Shown here piece after piece: positions 40,703 to 52,670 of a stretch of 62,466 bases of DNA. Origin of the DNA: Rhodobiaceae bacterium. GTDB lineage: Bacteria; Pseudomonadota; Alphaproteobacteria; Rhizobiales; TMED25. Below the pieces are notes generated by a model. It searched no databases, was not told the DNA's origin, and saw only the letters and a list, made by a program, of their open reading frames with translations. The stretch covers positions 258,491 to 320,956 of the forward strand of contig PAHC01000011.1 in the NCBI GenBank assembly GCA_002704755.1. The letters run 5' to 3'. Made by a program: the position numbers and the translations under genes. Each line of letters begins with the position of its first letter. Position 1 is the first letter of the stretch.

Positions 40703-42865
40703 TTATAGAAAATTGTAGGGATCGACATCAACAACAACCCTAATTTTAGGATTAATTTTTAGTTTTTTTAACCATCTATCGACATAAAATTGAATATGTG
40801 AGTTTTTAGGACTTCTTATTAGAAATCTCATTCTATACTTCTTTCTCAGTTTTGATATTGGAGCCTCAATCGGACCAAAAACATCAATATTTTTAGGTGT
40901 ATTTTTAAGCTCATCTAATCTCCTTACATAATCAAGTAGTAGAGCTTTCTCAGAAGAACTTAGAATGATTGATACCAACCTGGAAAAAGGTGGCATTCCC
41001 GCAATTTTTCTTATAGCTAATTCAGTGTTATAAAAATCTTCTTTTTGGTTGTTTGTTATAGATTGAATCAATGGATGATCTGGCATATGGGTTAGAATTT
41101 TTACCATACTTTCTTGCTTCATTCGCCCAGCTCTTCCAGCCACCTGATTTAATATTTGATACGTTCTCTCTGCAGATCTAATATCAGATAGTTCCAAACC
41201 AAAATCACCATCTAAGACTCCAACATATGTTAAATATGGAAAATTATACCCTTTTGAAACTAACTGAGTGCCAATAATTAAATCAATTTCATTATTTTTT
41301 ATTTTTTCCAAAGCGTTTAGTATATCTGTTGGGTTATTTAGATAATCACTTGAGAATATCATCCTTTTAATTTCAGGGAATATTCTTGCTATTTCCTCAT
41401 CAACCCTCTCAATCCCTCTTCCACTTGGAATTATGGTATCCTGAGAGTGGCAGCTTTTACACTCTTTAATTATTCCCTCTGTATGCCCACATTTATGACA
41501 AATATATTGAGAATTATTTTTATGTAGCACTAACCAAGTATCACAGTTTGGACAATCAACTCTTACACCACACTTGCCGCAAATTGAGAGAGGAGAGTAT
41601 CCTCTTCTATTTAAGAATAATAAAGATTGTTCGCCTCGCACATAGTTGGCTTTTATGTCTTCTACTAATTCGGTAGGCAAGAAAGACTCTTTAACTTTAT
41701 TAGCTTTCCTCATATCAATAAATTTTATAGTTGGAAGCTGTGTTCCATGAAATCTATTTTCTAATGAAGTTCTTTTAAATTTATTTTGCCTAACATTATC
41801 ATATGTTTCAACTGAGGGTGTTGCTGTTGAGAGTATGCAGGCTATATTTAGTTGCTTTGATTTGAGTATTGCCATATCTCTTGCATTATAAATTATGCCC
41901 TCCTCCTGTTTGTAAGATTGATCATGTTCTTCATCAACAATAAGTAGCCCTAACTTTTTGAAAGGGAGGAATAAGCTTGAGCGCGCCCCAATTATTAATT
42001 TTATCTCCTTATTTAACACCCCAAACCAAATACTCCTTCTTTGGTTTTCAGTTAAGCTAGAATTCCACTCAGCAATCTGGTTTTTATATCTTTTCTTTAA
42101 ACTGTGAACAAAGTCGTGAGTAAGTGTTATTTCAGGAAGAAGTATCAGCACCTGATCGCCTTGATATAATATCTCATCAACCGCTGATAGATAAACCTCT
42201 GTTTTTCCAGATCCTGTAATACCATCCAGTAATACCACTTCCTTGTTTTTAATTGAATTAATAAGAACTGTTGATGCTTTTTGTTGTTCTGGATTTAATT
42301 CAATTTTTGTATCTAAATTAATTTTAGTTATATTTTCATGCGCTTCTTCTTCAATTAAGATTTCATTCTTTATCATCCTGGATATGATTGAATTTGATAT
42401 ACCGGTTTTGGCAATTAATGCCCTCTTATCTATAAGATTATTTTGCTTGAATTCTTCTAAAACTATTTTCTGTTTTTCTGTAATTTTGGGTTGATGTTTA
42501 GGATTTATTCTTAAAACATAGCTTTCTCTAGATTTTTTTTGGAAAAATTGTTGTTTGAGTGAGGCTTTTAATACCAATCCCAATGGCATTAAGTAATAGT
42601 CTGAAATCCATTTAATAAAATTTAACGTATTTGTTGGTAAAATATATGATACACCTTCTCCTGCTACTTCGATGATGGGTTTAATTTTAATATTATCTGG
42701 TCTCTTTTCCTCTCTATCAGCCCCCCAGACAACTCCATAAAGCTCCCTTTTGCCAAAAGAAACTTTTACTATAGTTCCTATTTCCAGGTTGTCCTCTGAA
42801 CTGTATGTGAAAGGTCTATCAATATTTACAGGTAACAGAACTGACAAAAATTTAAGTTTATTCAT
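40703..42865 (-). CDS. priA: Primosomal replication-restart helicase PriA
   Basis: 720 residues. The N-terminal 3'-DNA-binding domain is followed by Walker A LLDGITGSGKTEVYL, DEEHD (motif II) and SATPS (motif III). The zinc-binding insertion has CGKCGVRVDCPNCD and CHKCGHTEGIIKECKSC. QVAGRAGR is motif VI. PriA reloads the replisome at stalled forks. priA upstream of the F1 operon is a typical alphaproteobacterial arrangement. Confidence 0.97.
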   Translation of the reverse strand: MNKLKFLSVLLPVNIDRPFTYSSEDNLEIGTIVKVSFGKRELYGVVWGADREEKRPDNIKIKPIIEVAGEGVSYILPTNTLNFIKWISDYYLMPLGLVLKASLKQQFFQKKSRESYVLRINPKHQPKITEKQKIVLEEFKQNNLIDKRALIAKTGISNSIISRMIKNEILIEEEAHENITKINLDTKIELNPEQQKASTVLINSIKNKEVVLLDGITGSGKTEVYLSAVDEILYQGDQVLILLPEITLTHDFVHSLKKRYKNQIAEWNSSLTENQRRSIWFGVLNKEIKLIIGARSSLFLPFKKLGLLIVDEEHDQSYKQEEGIIYNARDMAILKSKQLNIACILSTATPSVETYDNVRQNKFKRTSLENRFHGTQLPTIKFIDMRKANKVKESFLPTELVEDIKANYVRGEQSLLFLNRRGYSPLSICGKCGVRVDCPNCDTWLVLHKNNSQYICHKCGHTEGIIKECKSCHSQDTIIPSGRGIERVDEEIARIFPEIKRMIFSSDYLNNPTDILNALEKIKNNEIDLIIGTQLVSKGYNFPYLTYVGVLDGDFGLELSDIRSAERTYQILNQVAGRAGRMKQESMVKILTHMPDHPLIQSITNNQKEDFYNTELAIRKIAGMPPFSRLVSIILSSSEKALLLDYVRRLDELKNTPKNIDVFGPIEAPISKLRKKYRMRFLIRSPKNSHIQFYVDRWLKKLKINPKIRVVVDVDPYNFL

Positions 42866-42940
42866 TTCTTATAATAAATTTTTTTGAATATTTAACTAAG
42901 TGATAATAATTATACCCTACGATAGTAAGTCTAGGTAAAT

Positions 42941-42969
42941 TTGATTTACTTGTCATTTATATATATAGA
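42941..42969 (+). promoter_or_regulatory. Sigma-70-like promoter of the fsa gene
   Basis: TTGATT, 17 bp, TATAGA, ending 32 bp before the preferred ATG of the transaldolase-like gene. Both boxes are four or five of six to consensus and the spacing is ideal. Confidence 0.5.
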
Positions 42970-43001
42970 TTCTTCCTATATTTAATATGATTGGAAAAAA
43001 G

Positions 43002-43658
43002 ATGAAATTTTTTATTGATACCGCTGAAATTGATGAAATAGAAGATCTATTAAAAACAAATATGGTTGATGGAGTCACTACGAACCCATCACTAATTGCT
43101 AAATCTGGGAAAGATATAAAAGAGACAATCTCAAAAATTTGTCAATTAATTTCTGGTCCTGTCAGTGCAGAAGTTACAGCTATCACTTCCAGTGAAATGG
43201 TTGAAGAAGGGAAAATTTTACATGCCATAGCTCCCAATGTTGTGGTCAAAATCCCACTAACCTGGGATGGGTTGGAAGCTTGTAATAAATTTTATAATTT
43301 AAAAATCCCAACAAATGTTACGTTATGTTTCTCTGCATCCCAAGCCCTTCTTGCTGCAAAGGCTGGAGCAACCTATATTTCACCATTTATAGGAAGATTG
43401 GATGATTCTGGAATTGAGGGGGTAGAGTTAATTGGTCAAATCAGAAGTATCTACGACAATTATGATAACTTAAATACTCAAATTTTAGCTGCATCCATCA
43501 GAAATACAAATCATATTATTCAAGTTGCAATGTTGGGTGCTGATGTAGCCACAATACCTCCAAAAATTTTAAAAGATTTGATAAAACATCCCCTCACAGA
43601 AATCGGTTTAGAGAATTTTTTAAAGGATTGGGAAACAACAGGACAAAAAATAAGATAA
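43002..43658 (+). CDS. fsa: Fructose-6-phosphate aldolase / transaldolase-like protein
   Basis: About 218 residues from the ATG at 43002 ([17 protein letters not shown]), which has GGAAAAAAG before it; the track starts five codons earlier. The short TIM-barrel keeps [14 protein letters not shown], and the Schiff-base lysine is in [24 protein letters not shown] and [12 protein letters not shown] follow. The short form performs either a transaldolase or fructose-6-phosphate aldolase reaction. fsa next to priA is common in alphaproteobacteria. Confidence 0.92.
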   Translation: MKFFIDTAEIDEIEDLLKTNMVDGVTTNPSLIAKSGKDIKETISKICQLISGPVSAEVTAITSSEMVEEGKILHAIAPNVVVKIPLTWDGLEACNKFYNLKIPTNVTLCFSASQALLAAKAGATYISPFIGRLDDSGIEGVELIGQIRSIYDNYDNLNTQILAASIRNTNHIIQVAMLGADVATIPPKILKDLIKHPLTEIGLENFLKDWETTGQKIR

Positions 43659-43662
43659 AAGC

Positions 43663-44655
43663 ATGTCAATGAATAACATATATGAAATTGATCTAGTTAA
43701 GGATGAGATTAATCATGCATTAAACTCGTGGATAGATTTTATAAAAAATGAGAAAAGAGCATCCCCAAATACGATTGATGCATATTATAGAGATATTGAT
43801 GCTTTTATCTCTTTCTTAATTGAACATATTGGTGGTCCTTTATCTCTCAAAAATTTGGAAGCCTTGGTTGCCTCAGATTTTAGAGCTTTCATGGCAAAAA
43901 AAAGACGCGACGGTAATGGCTCAAAAACAATCGCTCGTGTGATGTCTAGCATTAGATCTTTATTTGAATTTTTAAATAAAATTGACGTGTTAAAAAATAA
44001 CTCAATAAACCAAATAAGAATGCCTAAACTTCCAAGCAGCGTCCCAAAAGCATTGTCCCTTAATCAAGCAAAGGAATTAATTGAGAACGATGAAATTAAG
44101 AAAGGAAATCCTGACTGGGTTCAAGAAAGAAATAGATCTATATTTCTTTTGTTATATGGCTGTGGTTTAAGAATTACTGAGGCACTTGACTTAAATATAA
44201 AAGATACTCCTATTGAGGATTGGCAAGATACAATCAGAGTTCGAGGTAAGGGTAATAAATACAGAGAAGTCCCTATCTTACCAGAAGTTAGAGAAGGTCT
44301 AAAAAAATATCTCGATCTTTACCCCAAAAAATATAAATTCGACGATCCTTTGTTCATTGGAGTTAGGGGTGAAAGGCTTAGTCCAAGAATTGTTCAATTA
44401 CTCATGCAAAAAATGCGTTCAAATCTGAACTTGCCAGAAAACGCGACCCCGCATTCACTTAGGCATTCATACGCAACACATCTCTTGCAAGCTGGTGTAG
44501 ATCTTAGATCAATACAAGAGTTGCTTGGTCATGCTAGTCTATCTACAACACAAATCTATACGAAAGTTAACGAGACTGAACTACTTGATATTCACAAGAA
44601 GGCCCACCCAAGAAATAGACCAAGTCATCTAAAGCTTGTATCTGATAATAGTTAG
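43663..44655 (+). CDS. xerC: Tyrosine recombinase XerC
   Basis: 330 residues. The N-terminal SAM-like domain is SPNTIDAYYRDIDAFISFL. The catalytic domain has LLYGCGLRITEALDL (first Arg), the HSLRHSYATHLLQAGVDLRSIQELLGHASLSTTQIYT block (His-x-x-Arg, His and the nucleophilic Tyr). With XerD it resolves chromosome dimers at dif. The place after priA-fsa is the chromosomal xerC locus and not a mobile-element integrase. It ends 6 bp from the convergent sucD. Confidence 0.93.
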   Translation: MSMNNIYEIDLVKDEINHALNSWIDFIKNEKRASPNTIDAYYRDIDAFISFLIEHIGGPLSLKNLEALVASDFRAFMAKKRRDGNGSKTIARVMSSIRSLFEFLNKIDVLKNNSINQIRMPKLPSSVPKALSLNQAKELIENDEIKKGNPDWVQERNRSIFLLLYGCGLRITEALDLNIKDTPIEDWQDTIRVRGKGNKYREVPILPEVREGLKKYLDLYPKKYKFDDPLFIGVRGERLSPRIVQLLMQKMRSNLNLPENATPHSLRHSYATHLLQAGVDLRSIQELLGHASLSTTQIYTKVNETELLDIHKKAHPRNRPSHLKLVSDNS

Positions 44656-44661
44656 AAGAGA

Positions 44662-45531
44662 TTATCTTATTTTTTTTAGTGTTACACCAAGCATTGCTGG
44701 TGACTCTGCCATCACTATCCCAGCACCTTTCATTGCTTCAATTTTTGTTTCAGCTGATCCAGAAGCTCCATCAACAATCGCCCCTGCATGACCCATTCTG
44801 CGTCCAGGAGGCGCTGTAACACCAGCAATAAAACCAACCATTGGCTTCTTAATCTTGCTATTTTTTATAAACTCAGACGCATCTTCTTCAGCAGAACCAC
44901 CAATTTCACCAATCATTATTATTGCTTCAGTCTTAGCATCAGAATTAAATTTTTCAATCACTTCTATAAAGTCAATTCCTTTAATAGGGTCACCGCCAAT
45001 CCCTACGCATGTAGATTGACCAAAACCAACAGCTGTAGTTTGCGCAACCGCCTCATAAGTCAGAGTCCCTGAGCGGGATACAATTCCAACTGATCCAGAT
45101 TTATGGATATGCCCCGGCATGATACCAATTTTGCATTCTTCTGGTGTAATTATTCCTGGACAGTTTGGACCAATCAAAGTTGATTTCGATTTTTCAAGTG
45201 CGGCTCTCACCTCTAACATATCTAATACAGGTATACCTTCTGTAATGCAGACAATTATTTCTATTTCGGCTTCTATTGCATCAAGAATTGCTGATGCTGC
45301 AAATTTTGGAGGTACATAAATCGAAGTTGCATTAGCACCAGTTTCTGAAACAGCATCAAAAACAGTATCAAAGACAGGTAAATCCAGGTGAATGCTTCCT
45401 CCTTTTCCAGGAGTAACTCCTCCAACTAATTTTGTTCCATATTCTATGGCTTGCTGTGAATGGAACGTCCCATGCTTACCAGTAAATCCTTGGCAAATAA
45501 CTTTTGTATTTCTATCAACTAAAATTGACAT
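44662..45531 (-). CDS. sucD: Succinyl-CoA synthetase subunit alpha
   Basis: 289 residues. The CoA-binding domain starts [23 protein letters not shown], and the phosphohistidine is in [19 protein letters not shown]. It makes succinate and ATP or GTP from succinyl-CoA. sucC stop and sucD start share one base. The sucAB-lpd genes that often follow are not here; xerC is convergent instead. Confidence 0.97.
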   Translation of the reverse strand: MSILVDRNTKVICQGFTGKHGTFHSQQAIEYGTKLVGGVTPGKGGSIHLDLPVFDTVFDAVSETGANATSIYVPPKFAASAILDAIEAEIEIIVCITEGIPVLDMLEVRAALEKSKSTLIGPNCPGIITPEECKIGIMPGHIHKSGSVGIVSRSGTLTYEAVAQTTAVGFGQSTCVGIGGDPIKGIDFIEVIEKFNSDAKTEAIIMIGEIGGSAEEDASEFIKNSKIKKPMVGFIAGVTAPPGRRMGHAGAIVDGASGSAETKIEAMKGAGIVMAESPAMLGVTLKKIR

Positions 45532-46703
45532 TAATTACCTTTCGATACAGCGCTTACAATTTTCTTTGCAGCTTCATCTAAATCGTTTGCTGAAATTATA
45601 TTTAGTCCTGACTCATCAAGATATTTTTTGCCCAATTCAACATTTGTACCCTCCAATCTAACAACAAGAGGTATAGATAGATTTAGTTCATTTGCAGTGT
45701 CAATTATACCCTGAGCAATAATTTCACAGCGCATGATCCCACCAAATATATTTACGAGAATGCCTTTTACGCTTTCATCACTTAAGATAATTTTGAAAGC
45801 ATTCATCACTTGCTCTTTTGTTGCACCACCGCCAACATCAAGAAAATTTGCTGGCTTTTCACCATAAAGCTTTATAATGTCCATGGTAGCCATCGCTAAT
45901 CCGGCTCCATTGACCATACACCCAATTGTACCATCTAATTTTATATAGTTTAAACCATGCTTTGATGCTTCAATTTCTAATGGTTCTTCCTCACTTAGAT
46001 CCCTTAAAGATAATATTTCTTCATGTCTAAAAAGTGCATTCGAGTCAAAGTTCATTTTTGCATCAAGGCAAAGAAATTGATTGTCTTCCGTGAGCACAAA
46101 AGGGTTAATCTCAATTAAACTTGCATCTTTTTCGATGAACAACTTTAGTATGTTGCTTAAAATTTCATTTAACTGATCAAATTGGGTTTCCCCAAGACTT
46201 AAAATATCTGATACTTTGCTTACATCATCTTTTGATAATTTATTTGTTACTGGATCAATAAATATTTTAGCAATTTTAAGAGGAGTTTTTTCTGCCACTT
46301 CTTCAATATCCATACCACCCTCAGAGGATGCAATTAGACAGATAGATTTTGTTTTTCTATCGATAAGATACGATATATAGAACTCCTCTTTTATCATACA
46401 GCCATCTTCTATATATATTCTTTTGACTTCCTTACCTTCTGGACCAGTCTGTTTAGTAACCAGATTCATACCCATCATATTATTAAAAGTTTCATAAACA
46501 TTTTCTTTGCTATTAACAACTTTAACACCGCCACCTTTTCCACGCCCGCCTGCATGAATTTGAGCTTTAACAACCCAAATAGGCCCTTTTAATGTATCTA
46601 TTTGCTTATCTAGTTCGTTTTGATTATATGCAACAAAACCATTCAAAACAGGTACATTGAATTGTTTGAGTAATTCTTTAGCTTGATGTTCGTGAATGTT
46701 CAT
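45531..46703 (-). CDS. sucC: Succinyl-CoA synthetase subunit beta (ADP/GDP-forming)
   Basis: 390 residues. The ATP-grasp domain begins [41 protein letters not shown] binds nucleotide, [14 protein letters not shown] and [12 protein letters not shown] are conserved, and [13 protein letters not shown] is near the end. It lies 27 bp after mdh, so mdh-sucC-sucD form one TCA-cycle operon. Confidence 0.97.
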   Translation of the reverse strand: MNIHEHQAKELLKQFNVPVLNGFVAYNQNELDKQIDTLKGPIWVVKAQIHAGGRGKGGGVKVVNSKENVYETFNNMMGMNLVTKQTGPEGKEVKRIYIEDGCMIKEEFYISYLIDRKTKSICLIASSEGGMDIEEVAEKTPLKIAKIFIDPVTNKLSKDDVSKVSDILSLGETQFDQLNEILSNILKLFIEKDASLIEINPFVLTEDNQFLCLDAKMNFDSNALFRHEEILSLRDLSEEEPLEIEASKHGLNYIKLDGTIGCMVNGAGLAMATMDIIKLYGEKPANFLDVGGGATKEQVMNAFKIILSDESVKGILVNIFGGIMRCEIIAQGIIDTANELNLSIPLVVRLEGTNVELGKKYLDESGLNIISANDLDEAAKKIVSAVSKGN

Positions 46704-46730
46704 AGATTTTTGATATTAATTAGCAATTGC

Positions 46731-48835
<2,105 letters not shown>

Positions 48836-48920
48836 AATGTCTGTGCATAGCTGATCAAAGATTTTTGATTACATATAGTCGTTTATGAATTTATTACAAG
48901 TTGATGTTGTTTGTAGTAAC

Positions 48921-48957
48921 AAAAAAAAGGGCTATTTACTTCTTAATAGCCCTTTAA
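48921..48957 (-). terminator. Rho-independent terminator of the small anchored-protein gene
   Basis: AAAGGGCTATT, an 8-nt loop and AATAGCCCTTT form a perfect 11-bp stem. On the minus strand it is followed by an eight-T run, so it ends transcription from 48981..49199 before zapE. It is the only textbook terminator I find in the window. Confidence 0.9.
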
Positions 48958-48980
48958 TTTATGTATATAGCGTTATTTAC

Positions 48981-49199
48981 TTAAAATGCTTGACCGTAAG
49001 TCTCGAATTCATTGAGAATTTCAATATCAACAGTTTTACTACCTATTTCAACTGGCCCATCAGTTTGGTTTGTTCTCATCAACTTACCGCCTGTTCCAGA
49101 GTCACCTGTGTTATCTGTACCCGCATTTTGCATAATAAAATATGCAGCCACAGCTACAACAACAGCAACAATAACCCCAATTACTAATTTGTTATTCAT
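48981..49199 (-). CDS. Unrecognised small protein with an N-terminal membrane anchor
   Basis: 72 residues. A single N-terminal hydrophobic helix (VIGVIVAVVVAVAAYFIM) is followed by a glycine/aspartate-rich linker (GTDNTGDSGTGGK) and a short polar domain with TVDIEILNEFETYG. The helix may be an uncleaved signal anchor with the tail in the periplasm. GGGAGAAAGCC precedes the ATG on the minus strand, and a strong terminator follows, so it is a real single-gene transcript. I recognise no family. Confidence 0.75.
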   Translation of the reverse strand: MNNKLVIGVIVAVVVAVAAYFIMQNAGTDNTGDSGTGGKLMRTNQTDGPVEIGSKTVDIEILNEFETYGQAF

Positions 49200-49262
49200 G
49201 GCTTTCTCCCTAAATTAAAGTTCATCTTATATTTGTATTACAGATTTTTTGAAATTTCAATC

Positions 49263-49817
49263 CTATTTAGTAAAACTGAAGTCACCAGAAATATCTACTA
49301 AATCTGATTTGTATAAATATGATCTTCGTACATAACTTTTTTGTGCGCGTTCCATCATCGCTTTGTGTTTGTCTTGAACTTCACCAATTACTTTTCCAGG
49401 CGCCCCTAATACAATAGAATTATCTGGTATCTCTTTGTTTTCAGGAATAAATGAATTTGCTCCAATCAAGCATCTCTTCCCAATCTTTGCACCATTTAGG
49501 ATAATAGCTCCAATGCCAACTAATGAATTATCCCCTATAGTACATCCATGTATCATGGCCATATGACCAACTGTTACATTTGACCCAATATATAATCCAT
49601 ATCCCGGATCTGTATGTGCCACAGATCCATCTTGTATATTTGAACCTTTTCCAATAACGATTGGTTCATTATCCCCTCTCAATACAGCATTCCACCAAAT
49701 ACTTACTTCTTCTTCTAAAACCACACTACCTATAATTACCGCATTCTCTGCTACCCAACTATTTGTATTGATTTGTGGTCTTTTACCTTGATATTCATAA
49801 ATCATTTTTTTTTCCAT
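49263..49817 (-). CDS. Gamma-carbonic-anhydrase-like hexapeptide-repeat protein
   Basis: 184 residues of left-handed beta helix. It shows WWNAVLRGDNEPIVIGKGSNIQDGSVAHTDPG, then TVGHMAMIHGCTIGDNSLVGIGAIILNGAKIG, with the three metal-binding histidines of the gamma class (H in VAHTD, GHMA and IHGC). YrdA/CaiE-like proteins of this kind often show weak or no carbonic anhydrase activity, so catalysis is uncertain. The start may be the inner ATG four codons in (MIYEYQGKRP). Confidence 0.9.
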   Translation of the reverse strand: MEKKMIYEYQGKRPQINTNSWVAENAVIIGSVVLEEEVSIWWNAVLRGDNEPIVIGKGSNIQDGSVAHTDPGYGLYIGSNVTVGHMAMIHGCTIGDNSLVGIGAIILNGAKIGKRCLIGANSFIPENKEIPDNSIVLGAPGKVIGEVQDKHKAMMERAQKSYVRRSYLYKSDLVDISGDFSFTK

Positions 49818-49937
49818 GTTAAATCTATACTATTATTGATTATATCGATAAATGAACCAAATATTTTTTTTCGTATTGAACTATTTTTTATTTCAATTTT
49901 TATTTTATAGGAAAAATTATTTCTCCATTTTATAATA

Positions 49938-50000
49938 ATTGCGTTTATGAGTCGTGTCAGTTGGGTGAAGTGCTTGACAGAATCATGCTTTTGTCGCAAT
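49938..50000 (+). promoter_or_regulatory. Nested inverted repeats upstream of the DUF6580 gene: candidate RNA structure
   Basis: Three arms nest in order: ATTGCG with CGCAAT (6 bp), ATGA with TCAT (4 bp), and TGTCA with TGACA (5 bp, or 6 with a G-U pair), closing a 15-nt loop GTTGGGTGAAGTGCT. The element ends 7-10 nt before the start codon, where no Shine-Dalgarno sequence is present. It could be a cis-acting RNA that controls translation. I cannot match it to a known riboswitch class. Confidence 0.4.
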
Positions 50001-50007
50001 GTGAATT

Positions 50008-50520
50008 GTGATGAAAATAATCGGAATAATCTTATACACTATAATCATTCTAGCAATCAGTAGAATAATACCCCATCCACCTAACTTTACTCCGATTTTA
50101 GCTATTGCCGTCACCTTACCAATGATTACTAATGATAAAGCTATTGGAACTGTAATTCCATTATTTGCAATTTTCCTATCTGATATACTTATTGGTTTCT
50201 ATAGCTATATGATATGGATATACTTATCATTTATTGTAATCTCATTATCAAGTTATTTTCTACTTAGGAGATTTAACCTCCTAAATATTGCCGTAATGTC
50301 ACTTGCATCTTGCTTAGTATTTTTTGTAGTCACAAACTTTGGGTTTTGGACAACGGGTTACTATGGATATACTTTTAATGGTCTAATAATTGCATATATA
50401 ATGGCAATCCCATTTGCTACAAATACTATTTTATCTACCTTGTTATATAGTTTGCTGATTTATTTTATACTTAAATCTAAAGAGAGAATTCCTGCTAAGT
50501 TTCAGAGAATTTTTAATTAA
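50008..50520 (+). CDS. DUF6580 family putative membrane transport protein
   Basis: 170 residues with five or six membrane helices. The N-terminal RIIPHPPNFTPILAIAV is the DUF6580 signature, and FLSDILIGFYSYMIWIYLSF follows. The family resembles the substrate-binding S components of ECF vitamin transporters, but no ligand is established. The start is GTG at 50008 or ATG at 50011. A nested inverted repeat sits just upstream. Confidence 0.8.
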   Translation: MMKIIGIILYTIIILAISRIIPHPPNFTPILAIAVTLPMITNDKAIGTVIPLFAIFLSDILIGFYSYMIWIYLSFIVISLSSYFLLRRFNLLNIAVMSLASCLVFFVVTNFGFWTTGYYGYTFNGLIIAYIMAIPFATNTILSTLLYSLLIYFILKSKERIPAKFQRIFN

Positions 50521-50620
50521 TCCATACTTTAAACTGAAATTATTGTGAAAATCTATTACAATTGAGTACTTTTTTTATTCATTAATTCGTATATATTTAA
50601 CCTAAATAAGAAACTTAGCT

Positions 50621-51853
50621 GTGATCATGAGTGCAAAACCAAAATCGATTATTGTAAAAGTTGGTAATGTGTCAATTGGTGGTGGTAAACCAGTTGTTAT
50701 TCAATCAATGACAAATACCGATACAGCTGATGTATCAAAAACCACTCAACAAATTATCGATCTCTACGAAGAAGGTTCTGAGATAGTTAGAATTACTGTA
50801 GATAGAGATGATGCCGCGAAAGCTGTTCCATATATAAGGGAGAGTTTATTAAAGAAAAACTATTCAATTCCACTTGTTGGCGATTTTCATTATATTGGAC
50901 ATAAACTTCTAAAAGATTTTCCCGATTGTGCGGAGAGTTTGGATAAATATCGAATAAATCCAGGAAATGTTGGCTTTAAAAATAAAAAAGACAAACAATT
51001 CTCCGAAATAATTGAGATGGCTTGTAAGTATAATAAACCAATTAGAATCGGTGCGAATTGGGGAAGTATAGATCAGGAATTACTGACTACACTCATGAAT
51101 GAAAATAATAAGCTTGAGGTCAAAAGAAGTTCTACGGAAGTATTACGCGATGCACTTGTTAAATCAGTTGTTTACTCAGCAAATAGAGCAGAAGAAATTG
51201 GTTTAAATTCGTCAAAAATTATTCTTTCTGCAAAGGTGAGTGATGTAAACGAATTGATTAGAGTATACGAAGACCTTTATGATCAAACCAATTACCCTCT
51301 TCATTTGGGACTGACTGAAGCAGGAATGGGTATTAAGGGTATTGTATCTTCTGTGTCAGCAATTTCTATTCTTCTAAACAAAAATATAGGTGATACTATA
51401 AGAGTTTCCCTAACTCCAAAACCTAATGAAGATAGGAGGGAAGAAGTCCGTGTTGCAAAAGAAATATTGCAGTCTTTAAATATCAAATCCTTCAGACCAG
51501 ATGTAGTTGCTTGCCCAGGATGCGGTAGAACAACTTCTACTGTATTTCAAGAATTAGCAATTGACATAGAAGACTATATATCCGAACAAATGCCAAACTG
51601 GAAAAAGGAATACAATGGTATAGATAATTTAAAAGTTGCAGTTATGGGCTGTATTGTTAACGGTCCTGGAGAGTCAAAACATGCAGATATTGGAATATCG
51701 CTTCCTGGAACAGGTGAAGAACCAGCCGCTCCAGTATTTATTGATGGAGAAAAGTACAAAGTGCTGCGTGGTAAAAATATAGCAGATGATTTTAAAAAAA
51801 TTCTGTATAATTACATTAAAAATAAATATTCTAAAAAGTCACTAGGTGCATAA
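50621..51853 (+). CDS. ispG: 4-hydroxy-3-methylbut-2-enyl diphosphate synthase (IspG/GcpE)
   Basis: About 408 residues; ATG at 50627 ([11 protein letters not shown]) is a better start than the track's GTG. It catalyses the penultimate step of the MEP isoprenoid pathway. [14 protein letters not shown] is the N-terminal block, and the [4Fe-4S] ligands are in CPGCGRTTS and [19 protein letters not shown]. panB begins one base after its stop or overlaps it, depending on the start used. Confidence 0.96.
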   Translation: MIMSAKPKSIIVKVGNVSIGGGKPVVIQSMTNTDTADVSKTTQQIIDLYEEGSEIVRITVDRDDAAKAVPYIRESLLKKNYSIPLVGDFHYIGHKLLKDFPDCAESLDKYRINPGNVGFKNKKDKQFSEIIEMACKYNKPIRIGANWGSIDQELLTTLMNENNKLEVKRSSTEVLRDALVKSVVYSANRAEEIGLNSSKIILSAKVSDVNELIRVYEDLYDQTNYPLHLGLTEAGMGIKGIVSSVSAISILLNKNIGDTIRVSLTPKPNEDRREEVRVAKEILQSLNIKSFRPDVVACPGCGRTTSTVFQELAIDIEDYISEQMPNWKKEYNGIDNLKVAVMGCIVNGPGESKHADIGISLPGTGEEPAAPVFIDGEKYKVLRGKNIADDFKKILYNYIKNKYSKKSLGA

Positions 51854-51854
51854 T

Positions 51855-52670
51855 ATGTATGATGGTAAGCAGTTAAAATCTATAACTTTAAATACAATAA
51901 GAGAACTCAAGCAAAAAGGAGAAAAAATTGCTTGCTTAACAGCTTATGATGCTACTTTTGCACACCTACTTGATCAAGCAGGAACTGAGATAATCTTAGT
52001 CGGAGACTCACTGGGAATGGTTGTACAAGGACACAAAACTACCGTCCCTGTAAAAATCGAAGATATGATCTACCACTCTAAAATTGTATCATCATCATTA
52101 AATTACTCTTTTCTCATTTCGGATATGCCTTTTATGAGTTTTTATAATCCAGACATTGCGATGGAAAATGCTAAAAAACTTATGCAAGATGGTGGAGCAC
52201 AAATGATAAAACTCGAAGGAAACCAATCGCAAATAAATATTATTGAGAAACTAGCAATGTCAGACATTCCGATCTGTGCGCACATTGGTTTAAGGCCACA
52301 ATCAGTTAATAAAATGGGTGGCTATAAAGTGCAAGGAAAAGAAGAGTCTGATGCTCTAAAACTGATTAAAGAGGCAAAGAAAATAGAAGCGTCAGGAGCG
52401 GATATTTTGCTTCTAGAGTGCGTTTCATCTTCTACAGCAAAAATAGTCTCATCAGAGATCGAAATTCCAATTATAGGTATCGGAGCAGGACCAGACGTAG
52501 ACGGTCAAATATTAGTCTTATATGATATTCTTGGAATAACACCTGGTAAGTTACCAAAATTTTCTAAAAATTTTATGACTGGACAAAATACAATACAAGA
52601 AGCTGTTATGGAATATATTAACGCAGTTAAAACCAAAAGTTATCCAGCACCAGAACATACATTTAAATAA
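51855..52670 (+). CDS. panB: 3-methyl-2-oxobutanoate hydroxymethyltransferase
   Basis: About 271 residues. It adds a hydroxymethyl group to 2-ketoisovalerate, the first step to pantoate. CLTAYDATFAHLLDQAGTEIILVGDSLGMV holds metal and substrate residues, then MIKLEGN, CAHIGLRPQSVNKMGGYKVQG and IGIGAGPDVDGQILV. The track opens at GTG 51846; ATG at 51855 has AGGTG upstream. Its stop shares one base with the panC start. Confidence 0.96.
   Translation: MYDGKQLKSITLNTIRELKQKGEKIACLTAYDATFAHLLDQAGTEIILVGDSLGMVVQGHKTTVPVKIEDMIYHSKIVSSSLNYSFLISDMPFMSFYNPDIAMENAKKLMQDGGAQMIKLEGNQSQINIIEKLAMSDIPICAHIGLRPQSVNKMGGYKVQGKEESDALKLIKEAKKIEASGADILLLECVSSSTAKIVSSEIEIPIIGIGAGPDVDGQILVLYDILGITPGKLPKFSKNFMTGQNTIQEAVMEYINAVKTKSYPAPEHTFK

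Noticed and set aside
43663-44655. Integrase of a mobile element
   Set aside because: Length, motifs and the priA-fsa context identify chromosomal XerC; no att-like repeats or cargo genes are near.
49802-49999. Minus-strand ORF of 65 codons in the spacer before DUF6580
   Set aside because: Low-complexity Lys/Ile/Asn composition, no ribosome site and no family features; it reads across the nested inverted repeats.
49945-50007. tRNA-like stretch with a D-loop-like CAGTTGG
   Set aside because: No acceptor stem, no D-stem pairing and no TTCGA-type T-loop could be built; the nested hairpin explains the pairing better.
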